A stretch of 64,000 nucleotides of DNA, taken from contig CABJAJ010000005.1 in assembly GCA_902363575.1 (NCBI GenBank), positions 124,001 to 188,000 on the forward strand, written 5' to 3'. The notes under the pieces are model-generated. The model saw nothing but the letters and a program-made list of their open reading frames with translations. It made no database searches and was not told the DNA's origin. This DNA comes from Rikenellaceae bacterium (GTDB taxonomy: Bacteria > Bacteroidota > Bacteroidia > Bacteroidales > Rikenellaceae). Made by a program: the position numbers and the translations under genes. This document shows, piece after piece, positions 26,367 to 34,567 of the stretch (position 1 is the stretch's first letter; each line of letters starts with the position of its first letter).

Positions 26367-27536
26367 ATGAAACCTATTTACGCAGTACTCGCGCTCGCGC
26401 TCGCCGGAACCTGCGCACCGGCGGCACGGGCCCAGATCTCCATCGACGAGGTCAATGCCCGTCAAACCCCCGTCCGTTTTTCAGACCCCGTGAAGTTCGA
26501 TTCGGTCGATACGGACTACTTCAGCCCGGCCAAGTACCGTGCCGAACGAGCCGCCATCCGCAAGGAGCGCAACTTCCTGGAATTCGGAGGCGGACTGCTC
26601 GGCTCGCTCACCTCCTACAACGATTCGTGGCGGGCCACTTCGGGCGGCGACAACGCGATGGCCGTGATCGCCAACTTCAACCTGCACCACACCTTTACCA
26701 AGGAGCGTTTCTTCATCGAAACGAAATTCGACCTGAAGTTCGGCTACAACCGCATGGACGTCGAAACCGAGGATGCGGCGGGCAACACCCTGAGCAACGG
26801 CGTGTGGTTCAAGAACCAGGACGAATTTTCCGTCTCGACGGCCCCGGCCTACAAGCTGCCGCGCAACTGGTCGCTGGCCTCCAATATCAAGTTCCGCAGC
26901 CAGATCGCCAACGGCTACGTCTCCCGCACCAGCCAGACCCCGGACGCACGCAAGAGCACCTTTATGGCTCCCGGCTACCTGGATGTTTCGCTCGGTTTCA
27001 CCTGGACCAGCCCCAAGCCCAAATTCCCCGTCAAGGTAAACCTTTCGCCCATCGCCCTGAGCGCCGTGTTCGTCGAGAGCGGACAGGTGCGCCGCAACAC
27101 CTGGGACGACAAGCCCGGCTGGGACGCCTACGGCCTGGCGGGGCCGAACAAGACCTCCAAATACGAAGGCGGCTCCTCGATCCAGATCGACTTCGACCGC
27201 ACATTCTTCAAGGGGGTGCTTCGCTACCGCACCACCCTCTTCTCGTTCTACGGCTGGATCACCAGCGCAAGCCAGAAAAACAAGTACAGCGGCTACCGGG
27301 ACTACCGGCAGGCGCTCGACCAATGGGCCGCGCTGGAGAATCCCGACCCGACGCTCAAACCCCAGCTCACGATCCATCCGACCGTGCGATGGGAGAACAA
27401 AATCGACATCAAGGCCACCAAATACCTGACCACCAATTTCAGCTTCCAGCTCTACTACAACCGTGCGCAGAACACGAGCGTGCAGACCGAGACGCTGCTG
27501 AGCGTGGGCCTTACCTACACCTTCAAGAACAAGTGA
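26367..27536 (+). CDS. DUF3078 outer-membrane protein
   Basis: 389 residues from the ATG at 26367, with a signal peptide (cut near ARAQI). The body has the DUF3078 hallmarks: an N-terminal NFLEFGGGLLGSLTSYNDSW motif, a long series of amphipathic strands (FNLHHTFTKERFFIETKFDL) and a C-terminal barrel strand ending TYTFKNK. This family is Bacteroidetes-specific and of unknown function, presumably in the outer membrane. Its stop is 1 bp before the start of the S41 protease, so the pair is co-transcribed. Confidence 0.75.
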   Translation: MKPIYAVLALALAGTCAPAARAQISIDEVNARQTPVRFSDPVKFDSVDTDYFSPAKYRAERAAIRKERNFLEFGGGLLGSLTSYNDSWRATSGGDNAMAVIANFNLHHTFTKERFFIETKFDLKFGYNRMDVETEDAAGNTLSNGVWFKNQDEFSVSTAPAYKLPRNWSLASNIKFRSQIANGYVSRTSQTPDARKSTFMAPGYLDVSLGFTWTSPKPKFPVKVNLSPIALSAVFVESGQVRRNTWDDKPGWDAYGLAGPNKTSKYEGGSSIQIDFDRTFFKGVLRYRTTLFSFYGWITSASQKNKYSGYRDYRQALDQWAALENPDPTLKPQLTIHPTVRWENKIDIKATKYLTTNFSFQLYYNRAQNTSVQTETLLSVGLTYTFKNK

Positions 27537-27537
27537 C

Positions 27538-29190
27538 ATGTACCGCAACTCCCGCCGTACCATCCTCTTTCCCCTGCTGCTGGCAGCGGGCGTCGTCGCC
27601 GGGCTGCTGCTGGGCCAGTTCCTGGGCCGCAACAGCCTGGAATCCCGCATGCGGAACGTATTGCAGGGGTTGAGCCTGCCGACCAACAAGCTCACCTACA
27701 CGATGGCCCTGATCGAGCGCGAATGGGTCGATTCGATCCCGATGGACACGCTCGCCGAACGGGTGATCCCCCTGCTGGTTTCGGAGCTCGATCCCCACTC
27801 GGCCTACATTCCCGCGTCGGAGATGCAGCGCGTGAACGAGCCGCTCGAAGGGGAGTTCGACGGCATCGGCGTGGTATTCAATATGGCTACCGATACGGTG
27901 ATCGTGCTCAACGTCATCCCGTCGGGGCCGAGCGACCGCGCGGGCGTGCGGGCCGGCGACCGCATCCTGCGCATCAACGACTCGCTGGTAGCCGGACAGC
28001 GGATTCCGCAGGAGCGGATCGTCAGGCGGCTGCGGGGGCCGCGCGGCTCGAAAGTGCGTCTCTCGCTCGGACGGCAGGGCATCGGGGAGCCGGTGGAGGT
28101 GGAGGTCGTGCGCGACGTGATTCCCCTGCGCAGCGTCGAATCGGCCTTCATCATCCGCGACGACATCGGTTTCGTCAAGCTCTCGCAGTTCGCCCAGACC
28201 ACCCACCGCGAGCTCACCGACGCCCTGGACACGCTGCGGCGGCAGGGCATGAACAAGCTGATCCTCGACCTGCGCGGTAATTCGGGCGGCTACCTCGATC
28301 AGGCGATCCGGCTGGCCAACGAGTTCCTGCCCGCAGGCGACCTGATCGTCTATACCGAGGATCGCAACCACGAACAGGTGCGCGAATACGCCGACGGCAC
28401 GGGACGGTGGCAGGAGTTGCCCCTGGCGGTGCTCATCGACGAACAGAGCGCCTCGGCAAGCGAGATCCTCGCGGGCGCCCTCCAGGACAACGACCGGGGC
28501 ACGATCGTCGGCCGCCGCTCCTTCGGCAAGGGGCTCGTGCAGCGGCAGATCGGCTATCCCGACGGCTCGGCACTGCGGCTCACCACGGCCCATTACTACA
28601 CTCCCACGGGCCGCTCGATCCAGAAGCCCTACACCGTCGGCGACAACGCCAGCTACGAGGACGAGCTGTGGAACCGCTACGAGCACAACGAATTCTTCAC
28701 GGCCGACAGCATCCGTTTCGCCGACTCGCTCCGGCGCCTGACGCCCGGAGGCAAGGTCGTTTACGGGGGCGGCGGCATTATGCCCGACCGTTTCATCCCG
28801 GCCGATACGAGCGACGTGACCCGCTACTTCATCGAAGTGTCGGGCCGCAACATCCTCTACCGCTACACCATCGAGTACGCCGACCGCCACCGCGAGGCGC
28901 TCAACGCCGTGCGTTCGGTCGCGGAGCTGCGCGAGCTGCTCGACCGGGACACGGGGCTCGTGGACGACTTCGTACGCTATGCCGCACGCCACGGCGTGAA
29001 GCCCGACTACCGGCAGATCGCCCGCTCGCGCCGTCTGATGGAGGCGCAGCTCAGGGCCTACATCGGCCGCAACACGCCGCTGGAGGACAACGGATTTTAC
29101 GCCAACATCTACCCCGTCGATGCGGTGATAACCGCCTCGATCGAGCTGCTCGACGAACCCGCGACCAAACAACCCGCCGACCATGATTAA
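27538..29190 (+). CDS. S41 family C-terminal processing peptidase
   Basis: CtpA/Prc-like serine protease, 550 residues, anchored by an N-terminal membrane segment (about 8-25). A PDZ domain (about 85-190: EFDGIGVVFNM, AGVRAGDRILRIND) precedes the catalytic domain. There the SASASE motif holds the presumed nucleophile S306 and FGKG holds the general base K331. Their 25-residue spacing is that of Prc-type enzymes. It cleaves proteins at C-terminal tails in the periplasm. It follows the DUF3078 gene directly and overlaps the next small gene by 8 bp. Confidence 0.93.
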   Translation: MYRNSRRTILFPLLLAAGVVAGLLLGQFLGRNSLESRMRNVLQGLSLPTNKLTYTMALIEREWVDSIPMDTLAERVIPLLVSELDPHSAYIPASEMQRVNEPLEGEFDGIGVVFNMATDTVIVLNVIPSGPSDRAGVRAGDRILRINDSLVAGQRIPQERIVRRLRGPRGSKVRLSLGRQGIGEPVEVEVVRDVIPLRSVESAFIIRDDIGFVKLSQFAQTTHRELTDALDTLRRQGMNKLILDLRGNSGGYLDQAIRLANEFLPAGDLIVYTEDRNHEQVREYADGTGRWQELPLAVLIDEQSASASEILAGALQDNDRGTIVGRRSFGKGLVQRQIGYPDGSALRLTTAHYYTPTGRSIQKPYTVGDNASYEDELWNRYEHNEFFTADSIRFADSLRRLTPGGKVVYGGGGIMPDRFIPADTSDVTRYFIEVSGRNILYRYTIEYADRHREALNAVRSVAELRELLDRDTGLVDDFVRYAARHGVKPDYRQIARSRRLMEAQLRAYIGRNTPLEDNGFYANIYPVDAVITASIELLDEPATKQPADHD

Positions 29191-29602
29191 GCGCATCATC
29201 GGACTGCTATTCGTCGCAGCGGCGATCGCGGTCATCGTCCTGACCGTCCTCGATCGCAACGCCTACACCTCGCTCGTACGGACGAACGGAACGACGCAGG
29301 CCGGGGCCGCAGCGATGGACGGCAGCGCAGACGGCAACACGGCTGACGTGGGCAACATGAACAGCACGGGCGGTATGGACAGCAGGAGACCGGCCGTAAG
29401 CGCCGGAGCAGACGGCACCGCGGGTGGAGCGGACGGCATGGTCAGAACGCATAGCACAGGCGGAGCGGACGGTTTCGCTCCGGAAAGCGGTGTCGTCCCC
29501 GCATCCGCCGTACCGGATTCCGCCGTCGTGCGAACGAGCCCGCCGGTCGAAGCGGACACCCGGACAGAGGGCGGGCCGGCTTCCCGGACAGACAACCGCT
29601 AA
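29183..29602 (+). CDS. Small membrane-anchored low-complexity protein
   Basis: 139 residues. One N-terminal transmembrane helix (RIIGLLFVAAAIAVIVLTVL) is followed by a tail of about 110 residues made mostly of Gly, Ala, Ser, Thr, Asp and Val with no secondary-structure pattern. The start overlaps the S41 peptidase by 8 bp, which argues that the N-terminus is truly translated. The tail may be a degenerate repeat region (several GADG/GGAD/GGMD units). No family recognised; periplasmic spacer or protease partner are both guesses. Confidence 0.55.
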   Translation: MIKRIIGLLFVAAAIAVIVLTVLDRNAYTSLVRTNGTTQAGAAAMDGSADGNTADVGNMNSTGGMDSRRPAVSAGADGTAGGADGMVRTHSTGGADGFAPESGVVPASAVPDSAVVRTSPPVEADTRTEGGPASRTDNR

Positions 29603-29664
29603 CGCGGAAGCGCACTCCGTCTCTCCTCTCTGCACAACGCACAGCACCCCGGACACAACAAACG

Positions 29665-29699
29665 AACGGCCGCCTTTGCCCGGTGTGAAGGCGGCCGTT
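29665..29699 (+). terminator. Hairpin terminator
   Basis: A perfect 12-bp stem AACGGCCGCCTT/AAGGCGGCCGTT (29665-29676, 29688-29699) with an 11-nt loop, 62 bp after the small membrane protein. It can act on both strands, which suits the convergent gene at 29947. Confidence 0.75.
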
Positions 29700-29729
29700 A
29701 ATCGGTCGGAGCGCCACCACCTAAGGCGT

Positions 29730-29955
29730 CCCGCACGGAAAGTCCGTTGCGGAAGCCCGAGCAGGCCGGTGCAGGGTCAATCGCGGGCGAACTGCCGGGA
29801 CTGCGAAAGACCTCCCGCACGGAAAGTCCGTCGCAGAAGCCCGAGCGCTCCGGATGCAGGGTCAATCGCGGGCGAACTGCCGGAACTGCCTAAAGCCTCC
29901 CGCACGGAAAGTCCGTCGCGGAAGCCCGAGCGCTCCGGATGCAGGGTCAATCGGC
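29730..29955. repeat. 84/85-bp tandem repeat reaching into a gene end
   Basis: Three units, starting at 29730, 29814 and 29899; the third is partial. Each begins CCCGCACGGAAAGTCCGT, a small hairpin (CGGA-AAG-TCCG flanked by CCGC/GCGG). Each also contains GCAGGGTCAATCG. In the third unit that TCA is the stop codon of the lipoprotein gene at 29947-30501. The region belongs to the 344-bp gap 29603-29946, which holds no gene. Confidence 0.8.
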
Positions 29956-30501
29956 GGCAGGGACGATCAGCCGGCCGGTATATTCGACCCGGTAGGTTCC
30001 GGCGCAGACGAACGTGAGCGAGAGCTCCACATCCCGCACCTGGCCGTCGATCTCCGTCAGCACATAGCGTTCATAGGGAGTGCCCGCAATCCGGGGAACG
30101 ACCTGCTCCGCCTCCACGTCGATCCAGCCGGCGGCAGGCGTGTAACGGATCCCGTAGGCCTCCATTTCGAGCGGGGGCATCTTATCGGCGAAGCGCGTTT
30201 CGTGCATGAACAACGCGAGCGTCCGTTGCTCCGCAGGTGCCTGCGCCTCCATCGGTACGAGCTCGAAGCGGGCCTTTTCGTCCACGAAGCGATCGCCCGT
30301 GGCGATGGTCTCCACCTCGGCACGGCCGAAGAAAAGCATGGAGGTATTCACCCAGCCGTCCGCGACGGCGTCGTTGTTTCGGGCCCAATCGTAACCGGCC
30401 GGGAGGCCGTTGCCCGCCGGGGGCGTGTCGTCGCCGTCGTCACAGGCCGAAAAGGTCGTCAGCGCAGCGAGCGTCAGCAGCAAGGTGCAAAATCGTTTCA
30501 T
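29947..30501 (-). CDS. Lipoprotein paired with a TonB-dependent receptor
   Basis: 184 residues with a lipoprotein signal (TFSAC, Cys20) followed by the acidic DDGDD stretch typical of surface-exported Bacteroidetes lipoproteins. The body is beta-rich (FELVPMEAQAPAEQRTLALF, ELSLTFVCAGTYRVEYTG). I recognise no family. It starts 18 bp after the TonB receptor stop and is surely co-transcribed with it, so it probably helps to capture the same ligand. The stop codon lies inside the neighbouring tandem repeat. Confidence 0.7.
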   Translation of the reverse strand: MKRFCTLLLTLAALTTFSACDDGDDTPPAGNGLPAGYDWARNNDAVADGWVNTSMLFFGRAEVETIATGDRFVDEKARFELVPMEAQAPAEQRTLALFMHETRFADKMPPLEMEAYGIRYTPAAGWIDVEAEQVVPRIAGTPYERYVLTEIDGQVRDVELSLTFVCAGTYRVEYTGRLIVPAAD

Positions 30502-30519
30502 CGGTTCGGAATTGAGGTT

Positions 30520-32844
30520 TTACAAAAGAATACTGAGCCGCACGCCCATCGTGCGGGGACGTCCCTGCTGCACGAAGGCATTGCGGATCGATACGAAATA
30601 GAAAGCGTCGTAACGGGTGTCGAAGAGGTTGCGCACCCACAAATCGAGCGTATAATGCCGGTGCTCGAAGCGCACCGAGCACTCCGTAAGCAGGTAGAAG
30701 GGCTGGCCGAGGCTGTTCCGTTCGTTCCACCAGATGCGCCCCAGACCGCTGACGCCCGCGCTCACCACCACCCGGTCGAGCCACCGCAGCCCGGCGGGAA
30801 TGGCCCACGACGCCTGCACCGAAGCCGTGTGCTGCGGAGCATAGGGCACGAACCGGTGGCGGAAGTCCTCCTGTCCGTTGTCATAGCGCACGAAACGGGC
30901 GTTGGTGTAGCCATAGGCCGCATTGAACTCCAGCCGCCGCGCCACGACCGCCTGCAGGGAGGCCTCGCCGCCGAAGCTGCGCGTGCGGCCGGCGTTGGTC
31001 ATCATGCGACCCGTGCCCAGGTCGTCGGGAAAGACGGTGAGCTGCTGGTCCCGGCAGTCGATCCAGAAGAGCGCGAGGTCGGCCCGAAGCGTCCCGGAGG
31101 GGTTCTCCAGGTGGCTGCCGAGCTCGTAGTTCCAGCTCTTCTCGGGTTTGTAGGTCACGATGTCGGCCACGTCGCCGAGCGTGCCGATGCCCATTTGTTT
31201 CATCATCTGCTGCTGGAGCACGTCCGAAAACATCTGGGTGTTGAATCCCCCCGCCTTGTATCCCTTGGCCACCGAAGCATAGAGCGTACTGCGCCTCTCC
31301 GCGCCCAGCCGCACCTGCGCCGAGAAACGGGGCAACACCTCGGTGAAGGAGAGACGCAGGGCATCGTCGTTGTCGATGGCGATACGATGGGGGTAGATCC
31401 GGCCGTCGGAGACGGTCTGCGTGGTATAGTCGCTTGCGGTGGCGCTACGGTAGTCGAGGCGTCCGTGCTCGTAATCGACCCTCAGGCCGGCGGCCAGCCG
31501 CCACCGCCCCAGCACGAGCGTCGATTCGTGGTAAAGGGCCGCCCCCCACGAGGGATTGCGGAAGCGGCTGTCGAGCAGGAATTCGTCGGTCGGCGAGTCG
31601 GGCGTGCCCCACCATGCACGTATCTCTTCGGAGCGGATATGGCTGAGAATCAAATTGTCGATTCCATCTTTGAGGAAAGTCACCGGGGCCTCCATCCGCA
31701 TGTGGCGCACGAAGCCGAATGCCCCCGCAAGCCAGCGGTAAACCCCATCGTCGCGCGAGCGAACCACCACGTCCTCGGTCAGGGCGTGCTCGGTGCGGGC
31801 CTGCGTCAGCGTGAAATAGGAGAGGGGCAGGAAATCCTGATCGAGCACCATCTCGTCGTCGAGGTACTGGTAGCTCGTGATGCTGCTGAGCGAGCAGCCC
31901 CCCAGATCGGCCCGCACGGTGAAGCCGTCGCTGAGGGTCGTGCGGCGGTAGGAGCAGGGGTCGTTGTAGGCGATCCGTCCCGGCGTGGGGGCATACTCCC
32001 CCGGCAGGGGTTCGTCGGTGGTACGTCCGGCGAAAGCATAGGCGTAACCGCCCTGCCGCAGATCGCCGAAAGCGAGCGTGTTGTCGATGCGCAGCCCGTC
32101 CCGCACGGCCCATTGCACGCGGAAGCGTCCGCCGCCCGACCGTTCCCAATCGCATTTGCGGCCCGTGAAGTCGTTGGTGTAAAACCCGTCGCTGCTCCCG
32201 TAATGGGCGGCGACGGACACCCCCACGTCGGGCGCGACCCGGAAGTAGGAGGAGGCCCTCGCCCGCCAGGTGTTGCCGCTGCCGTACTCCATCCCGATGC
32301 GGGCCCCTTCGTAAGTGAGGGGCGAAAGCGTGTAGATGTTGATGACCCCGCCCATCGTATTGCGGCCGTAGAGGGTGGACTGCGGCCCCCGCAGCACCTC
32401 GATCCGTTCGATGTCGGCCAGGTCGAAATCGTAGGCGTCCTTGTTCATGTAGGGCACGTTATCGACGTTGAGCCCCACGACGGGCTGGTCGATGCGGGCC
32501 CCCAACCCCCGCACATAAAGCGACGAGGTCATCCGCGAACCGTAGTCGGGCATGTGGAAATTGGGCACCAGCGACGCCGCATCCTTGAGCGAGCGGATGC
32601 CCTGCCGCTCGATCCGTTCGCGCCCGACCACCGAGGCGGCTACAGGCTGGTGACGCAACACAAGCCCCTGCTTGATGGCCGTCACCTGCACGCGTTCGAC
32701 CGTCACCATCGTATCGACGGCCTCAGAGACAACACGAGGCGCCTCTTCCCGCCCGGGGACGGCCGCGGGGAAGTCCGACGCCGAGGCCGGAAGTGCGGCC
32801 GGCATCGCAAGAAGCAATGGAAGCAGGAATCGTCTTAAACGCAT
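30520..32844 (-). CDS. TonB-dependent outer-membrane receptor
   Basis: 774 residues. Takes up a scarce ligand (siderophore, heme, vitamin or similar) through the outer membrane using TonB energy. A signal peptide (MRLRRFLLPLLLAMPAALPA) is followed by the plug domain (about 60-180: SLKDAASLVPNFHMPDYG, VLRGPQSTLYGRNTMGGVIN) and a 22-strand-type barrel to the end. There is no SusC-type CarboxypepD_reg extension and the partner is not SusD, so polysaccharide use is unlikely. An upstream frame to 32934 exists, but the ATG at 32844 precedes the signal peptide and a promoter sits just before it. The LuxR-type gene upstream may regulate it. Confidence 0.9.
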   Translation of the reverse strand: MRLRRFLLPLLLAMPAALPASASDFPAAVPGREEAPRVVSEAVDTMVTVERVQVTAIKQGLVLRHQPVAASVVGRERIERQGIRSLKDAASLVPNFHMPDYGSRMTSSLYVRGLGARIDQPVVGLNVDNVPYMNKDAYDFDLADIERIEVLRGPQSTLYGRNTMGGVINIYTLSPLTYEGARIGMEYGSGNTWRARASSYFRVAPDVGVSVAAHYGSSDGFYTNDFTGRKCDWERSGGGRFRVQWAVRDGLRIDNTLAFGDLRQGGYAYAFAGRTTDEPLPGEYAPTPGRIAYNDPCSYRRTTLSDGFTVRADLGGCSLSSITSYQYLDDEMVLDQDFLPLSYFTLTQARTEHALTEDVVVRSRDDGVYRWLAGAFGFVRHMRMEAPVTFLKDGIDNLILSHIRSEEIRAWWGTPDSPTDEFLLDSRFRNPSWGAALYHESTLVLGRWRLAAGLRVDYEHGRLDYRSATASDYTTQTVSDGRIYPHRIAIDNDDALRLSFTEVLPRFSAQVRLGAERRSTLYASVAKGYKAGGFNTQMFSDVLQQQMMKQMGIGTLGDVADIVTYKPEKSWNYELGSHLENPSGTLRADLALFWIDCRDQQLTVFPDDLGTGRMMTNAGRTRSFGGEASLQAVVARRLEFNAAYGYTNARFVRYDNGQEDFRHRFVPYAPQHTASVQASWAIPAGLRWLDRVVVSAGVSGLGRIWWNERNSLGQPFYLLTECSVRFEHRHYTLDLWVRNLFDTRYDAFYFVSIRNAFVQQGRPRTMGVRLSILL

Positions 32845-32854
32845 GAATTCGGCA

Positions 32855-32885
32855 CAAAGAAACGCATTTATTTCGGAAACGTCAA
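32855..32885 (-). promoter_or_regulatory. Promoter of the TonB receptor operon
   Basis: Minus strand: TTG (32885-32883), 20-nt spacer, TTTCTTTG (32862-32855). It differs from TAnnTTTG by one base at the second position. It ends 10 nt before the ATG, giving a very short leader. Confidence 0.6.
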
Positions 32886-32973
32886 TCCTTAGTAATGAGG
32901 AGCCCGTGTACCATCGGTTCCGCTCGCGGGACACGCACGCACCAGACGCATAAGAGACCGGCGGACGGGCGGC

Positions 32974-33022
32974 GGAAGAGGGAAAGGAGAAAGGGGGAGG
33001 AAGAAAAGGAGAGAAAGGAAGA
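32974..33022. repeat. 49-nt homopurine tract
   Basis: An unbroken purine run on the plus strand, with an imperfect purine-rich continuation to about 33045. It lies about 90 bp upstream of the TonB receptor promoter, in the 299-bp gap 32845-33143, which otherwise shows no gene. Confidence 0.7.
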
Positions 33023-33143
33023 CGAGAGAGTGCGCAGGAGGCGGCCGAAAACGGTCTGTCGGGCAGGCTGCGAACCGGTGCGATGCGCCAGAGGAGTGGT
33101 AAAATGCGAGTGCCAGATGTGACCGGAAAGCAGCCTCAGGGTG

Positions 33144-33851
33144 TCAGAGGGCGTCCACGCCGACCAATCCCCGCATGACGGCATAGATCGTCAGCCCGGC
33201 GACCGAACGCACCCCCAGTTTCTCGGTGATGCGCTTGCGATGGGAGATGACCGTGGTGAGGGCGATCCCCAGTTCGGCGGCGATCTGCTTGTTCTGGAGA
33301 CCCCTCACCACCAGCCGCAGCACCTCCGTCTCGCGGGGCGTGAGCGGCTCGCAGAGCGGCTGTCCCGCCGGATCGGGCCTGACGCCGTGACCGTGGCGGT
33401 GCGCCCCCTGATGCATGCGCAGGATATCGCGGACGAGCTCCTGTTCGCGCTGGTGTACGTTCAGGCAGTGAAGCCCCGCAAACTGCTGCTGTGCCGCCCC
33501 ATCCGTGAGCAGGATCGTCCGCATGCGCCGCCGTCCGAAAAACGCCGGATCGGAAAGATAGACGCCCGGGGTGACGAAATAGTGGTAGAACTCCTCCCCG
33601 CCGTACAAAACCCCCGACAAGTCGGCCGCCTCACCCCCGTCCGCGTATTGCGGAGCCGGCACCGTATCGGTTCCGCCCTGGGGCGCATCCGGCCCGTCCG
33701 TACGCGCAGGCGGGCCGCCGTGCAGCAGTTCGTCGAGGCTGCCGAACAGCGCCACCTCCCCCATCGGGATAATCCGCTCGAGCAGGGCGCGCAACCCCAG
33801 CCCGGTGAGCAGGTTGGGGGTGACGACGGCGATACGGGGCGGACGGGGCAT
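33144..33851 (-). CDS. LuxR-type transcriptional regulator with degenerate receiver
   Basis: 235 residues from the ATG at 33851. The C-terminal HTH (about 170-230) is a clear LuxR/NarL domain: LTPRETEVLRLVVRGLQNKQ, then LGIALTTVISHRKRITEKLG. The N-terminal part has the receiver-like start RIAVVTPNLLTGLGLRALLE, but the acidic pair is replaced by Thr-Pro, so phosphorylation is doubtful. The middle (about 50-85) is a Gly/Asp/Pro-rich insert. It begins 1 bp after rlmH and is probably co-transcribed with it. The nearest downstream target is the TonB receptor operon. Confidence 0.82.
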   Translation of the reverse strand: MPRPPRIAVVTPNLLTGLGLRALLERIIPMGEVALFGSLDELLHGGPPARTDGPDAPQGGTDTVPAPQYADGGEAADLSGVLYGGEEFYHYFVTPGVYLSDPAFFGRRRMRTILLTDGAAQQQFAGLHCLNVHQREQELVRDILRMHQGAHRHGHGVRPDPAGQPLCEPLTPRETEVLRLVVRGLQNKQIAAELGIALTTVISHRKRITEKLGVRSVAGLTIYAVMRGLVGVDAL

Positions 33852-33852
33852 G

Positions 33853-34326
33853 TTATTCGTGGTGATAGGGTTCGTTATTGAGGATGGTGAAGGCCCGGTA
33901 GAGCTGTTCGGCAAGGAGCACCCGCACGATCTGGTGGGAAAAGGTGAGCTTCGAGAGCGAAAGCCGCGCGTCAGCGCGGGCATACATCGCATCGGAAAAC
34001 CCGTAAGGGCCCCCGACGGCCAGCACCAGACGGCGCGTGCCGCCGAGCATGCGTTTCTGCAACCAGCCCGCCAACTCCACCGAGCGGTACTCGGCCCCCC
34101 GCTCGTCGAGCAGGGTCAGGCAGTCGCCCGGAGCGACCTGCCTGAGCAGCGCCTCGCCCTCCAGCACGCATTGCTGCCGGGGCGTGAGGCTGCGCGTGCG
34201 CTTCACATCGGGCAGCATCGTGACGGTGAACCTGCAATAGAAGTTGATGCGCCGGGCATACTCCGCCACCAGCGCCGCAACCTCCGGCGAATCCGTCTTG
34301 CCGATCGTAAGCAGGTCGATATTCAT
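33853..34326 (-). CDS. rlmH: 23S rRNA pseudouridine-1915 N3-methyltransferase
   Basis: SPOUT-class methyltransferase acting on helix 69 of the 70S ribosome. 157 residues starting MNIDLLTIGKTDSPEVAALV. The knot region carries LTLLDERGAEYRSVELAGWL, LVLAVGGPYGFSDAM and LSKLTFSHQIVRVLLAEQLY, all diagnostic, ending EPYHHE as in most RlmH. The upstream frame continues to 34551 but encodes only degenerate short repeats, so I use the ATG at 34326. Confidence 0.95.
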   Translation of the reverse strand: MNIDLLTIGKTDSPEVAALVAEYARRINFYCRFTVTMLPDVKRTRSLTPRQQCVLEGEALLRQVAPGDCLTLLDERGAEYRSVELAGWLQKRMLGGTRRLVLAVGGPYGFSDAMYARADARLSLSKLTFSHQIVRVLLAEQLYRAFTILNNEPYHHE

Positions 34327-34375
34327 GGGCGGGCGGGCACTGTTTTCCGGTCGGGACGGCTGCCTCTCGGAGCTG

Positions 34376-34520
34376 TCCGGGTTGTCGGGACAGCCAAGTC
34401 TGCCGAGGCTGTCGAGACGGTCGGGGTTGCCGTGGCTGCCAAACCTGTCAAGACCGTCGGGACTGCCAAGCCTCTCAAGAATGTCCGGGTTGCCGGGGCC
34501 GGAGCTGCCGGGGCTGCCGC
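34376..34520. repeat. Degenerate short-period repeat upstream of rlmH
   Basis: GC-rich stretch in which GTC(G/A)AGAC(C/G)GTCGGG(G/A)(T/C)TGCC-like segments recur at steps of 36 and 27 bp, that is, multiples of 9. It fills most of the gap 34327-34567 and creates a spurious open frame on the minus strand. Confidence 0.55.
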
Positions 34521-34567
34521 CCCGAACCGTGCGGCAGAGCCGGCCGCACAAAAGCGGTCGCCGGCCG

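Noticed and set aside
34327..34551. A 75-residue N-terminal extension of rlmH
   Set aside because: It consists of degenerate GNPDRLDSLG-like repeats from short-period DNA. RlmH is complete from the ATG at 34326.
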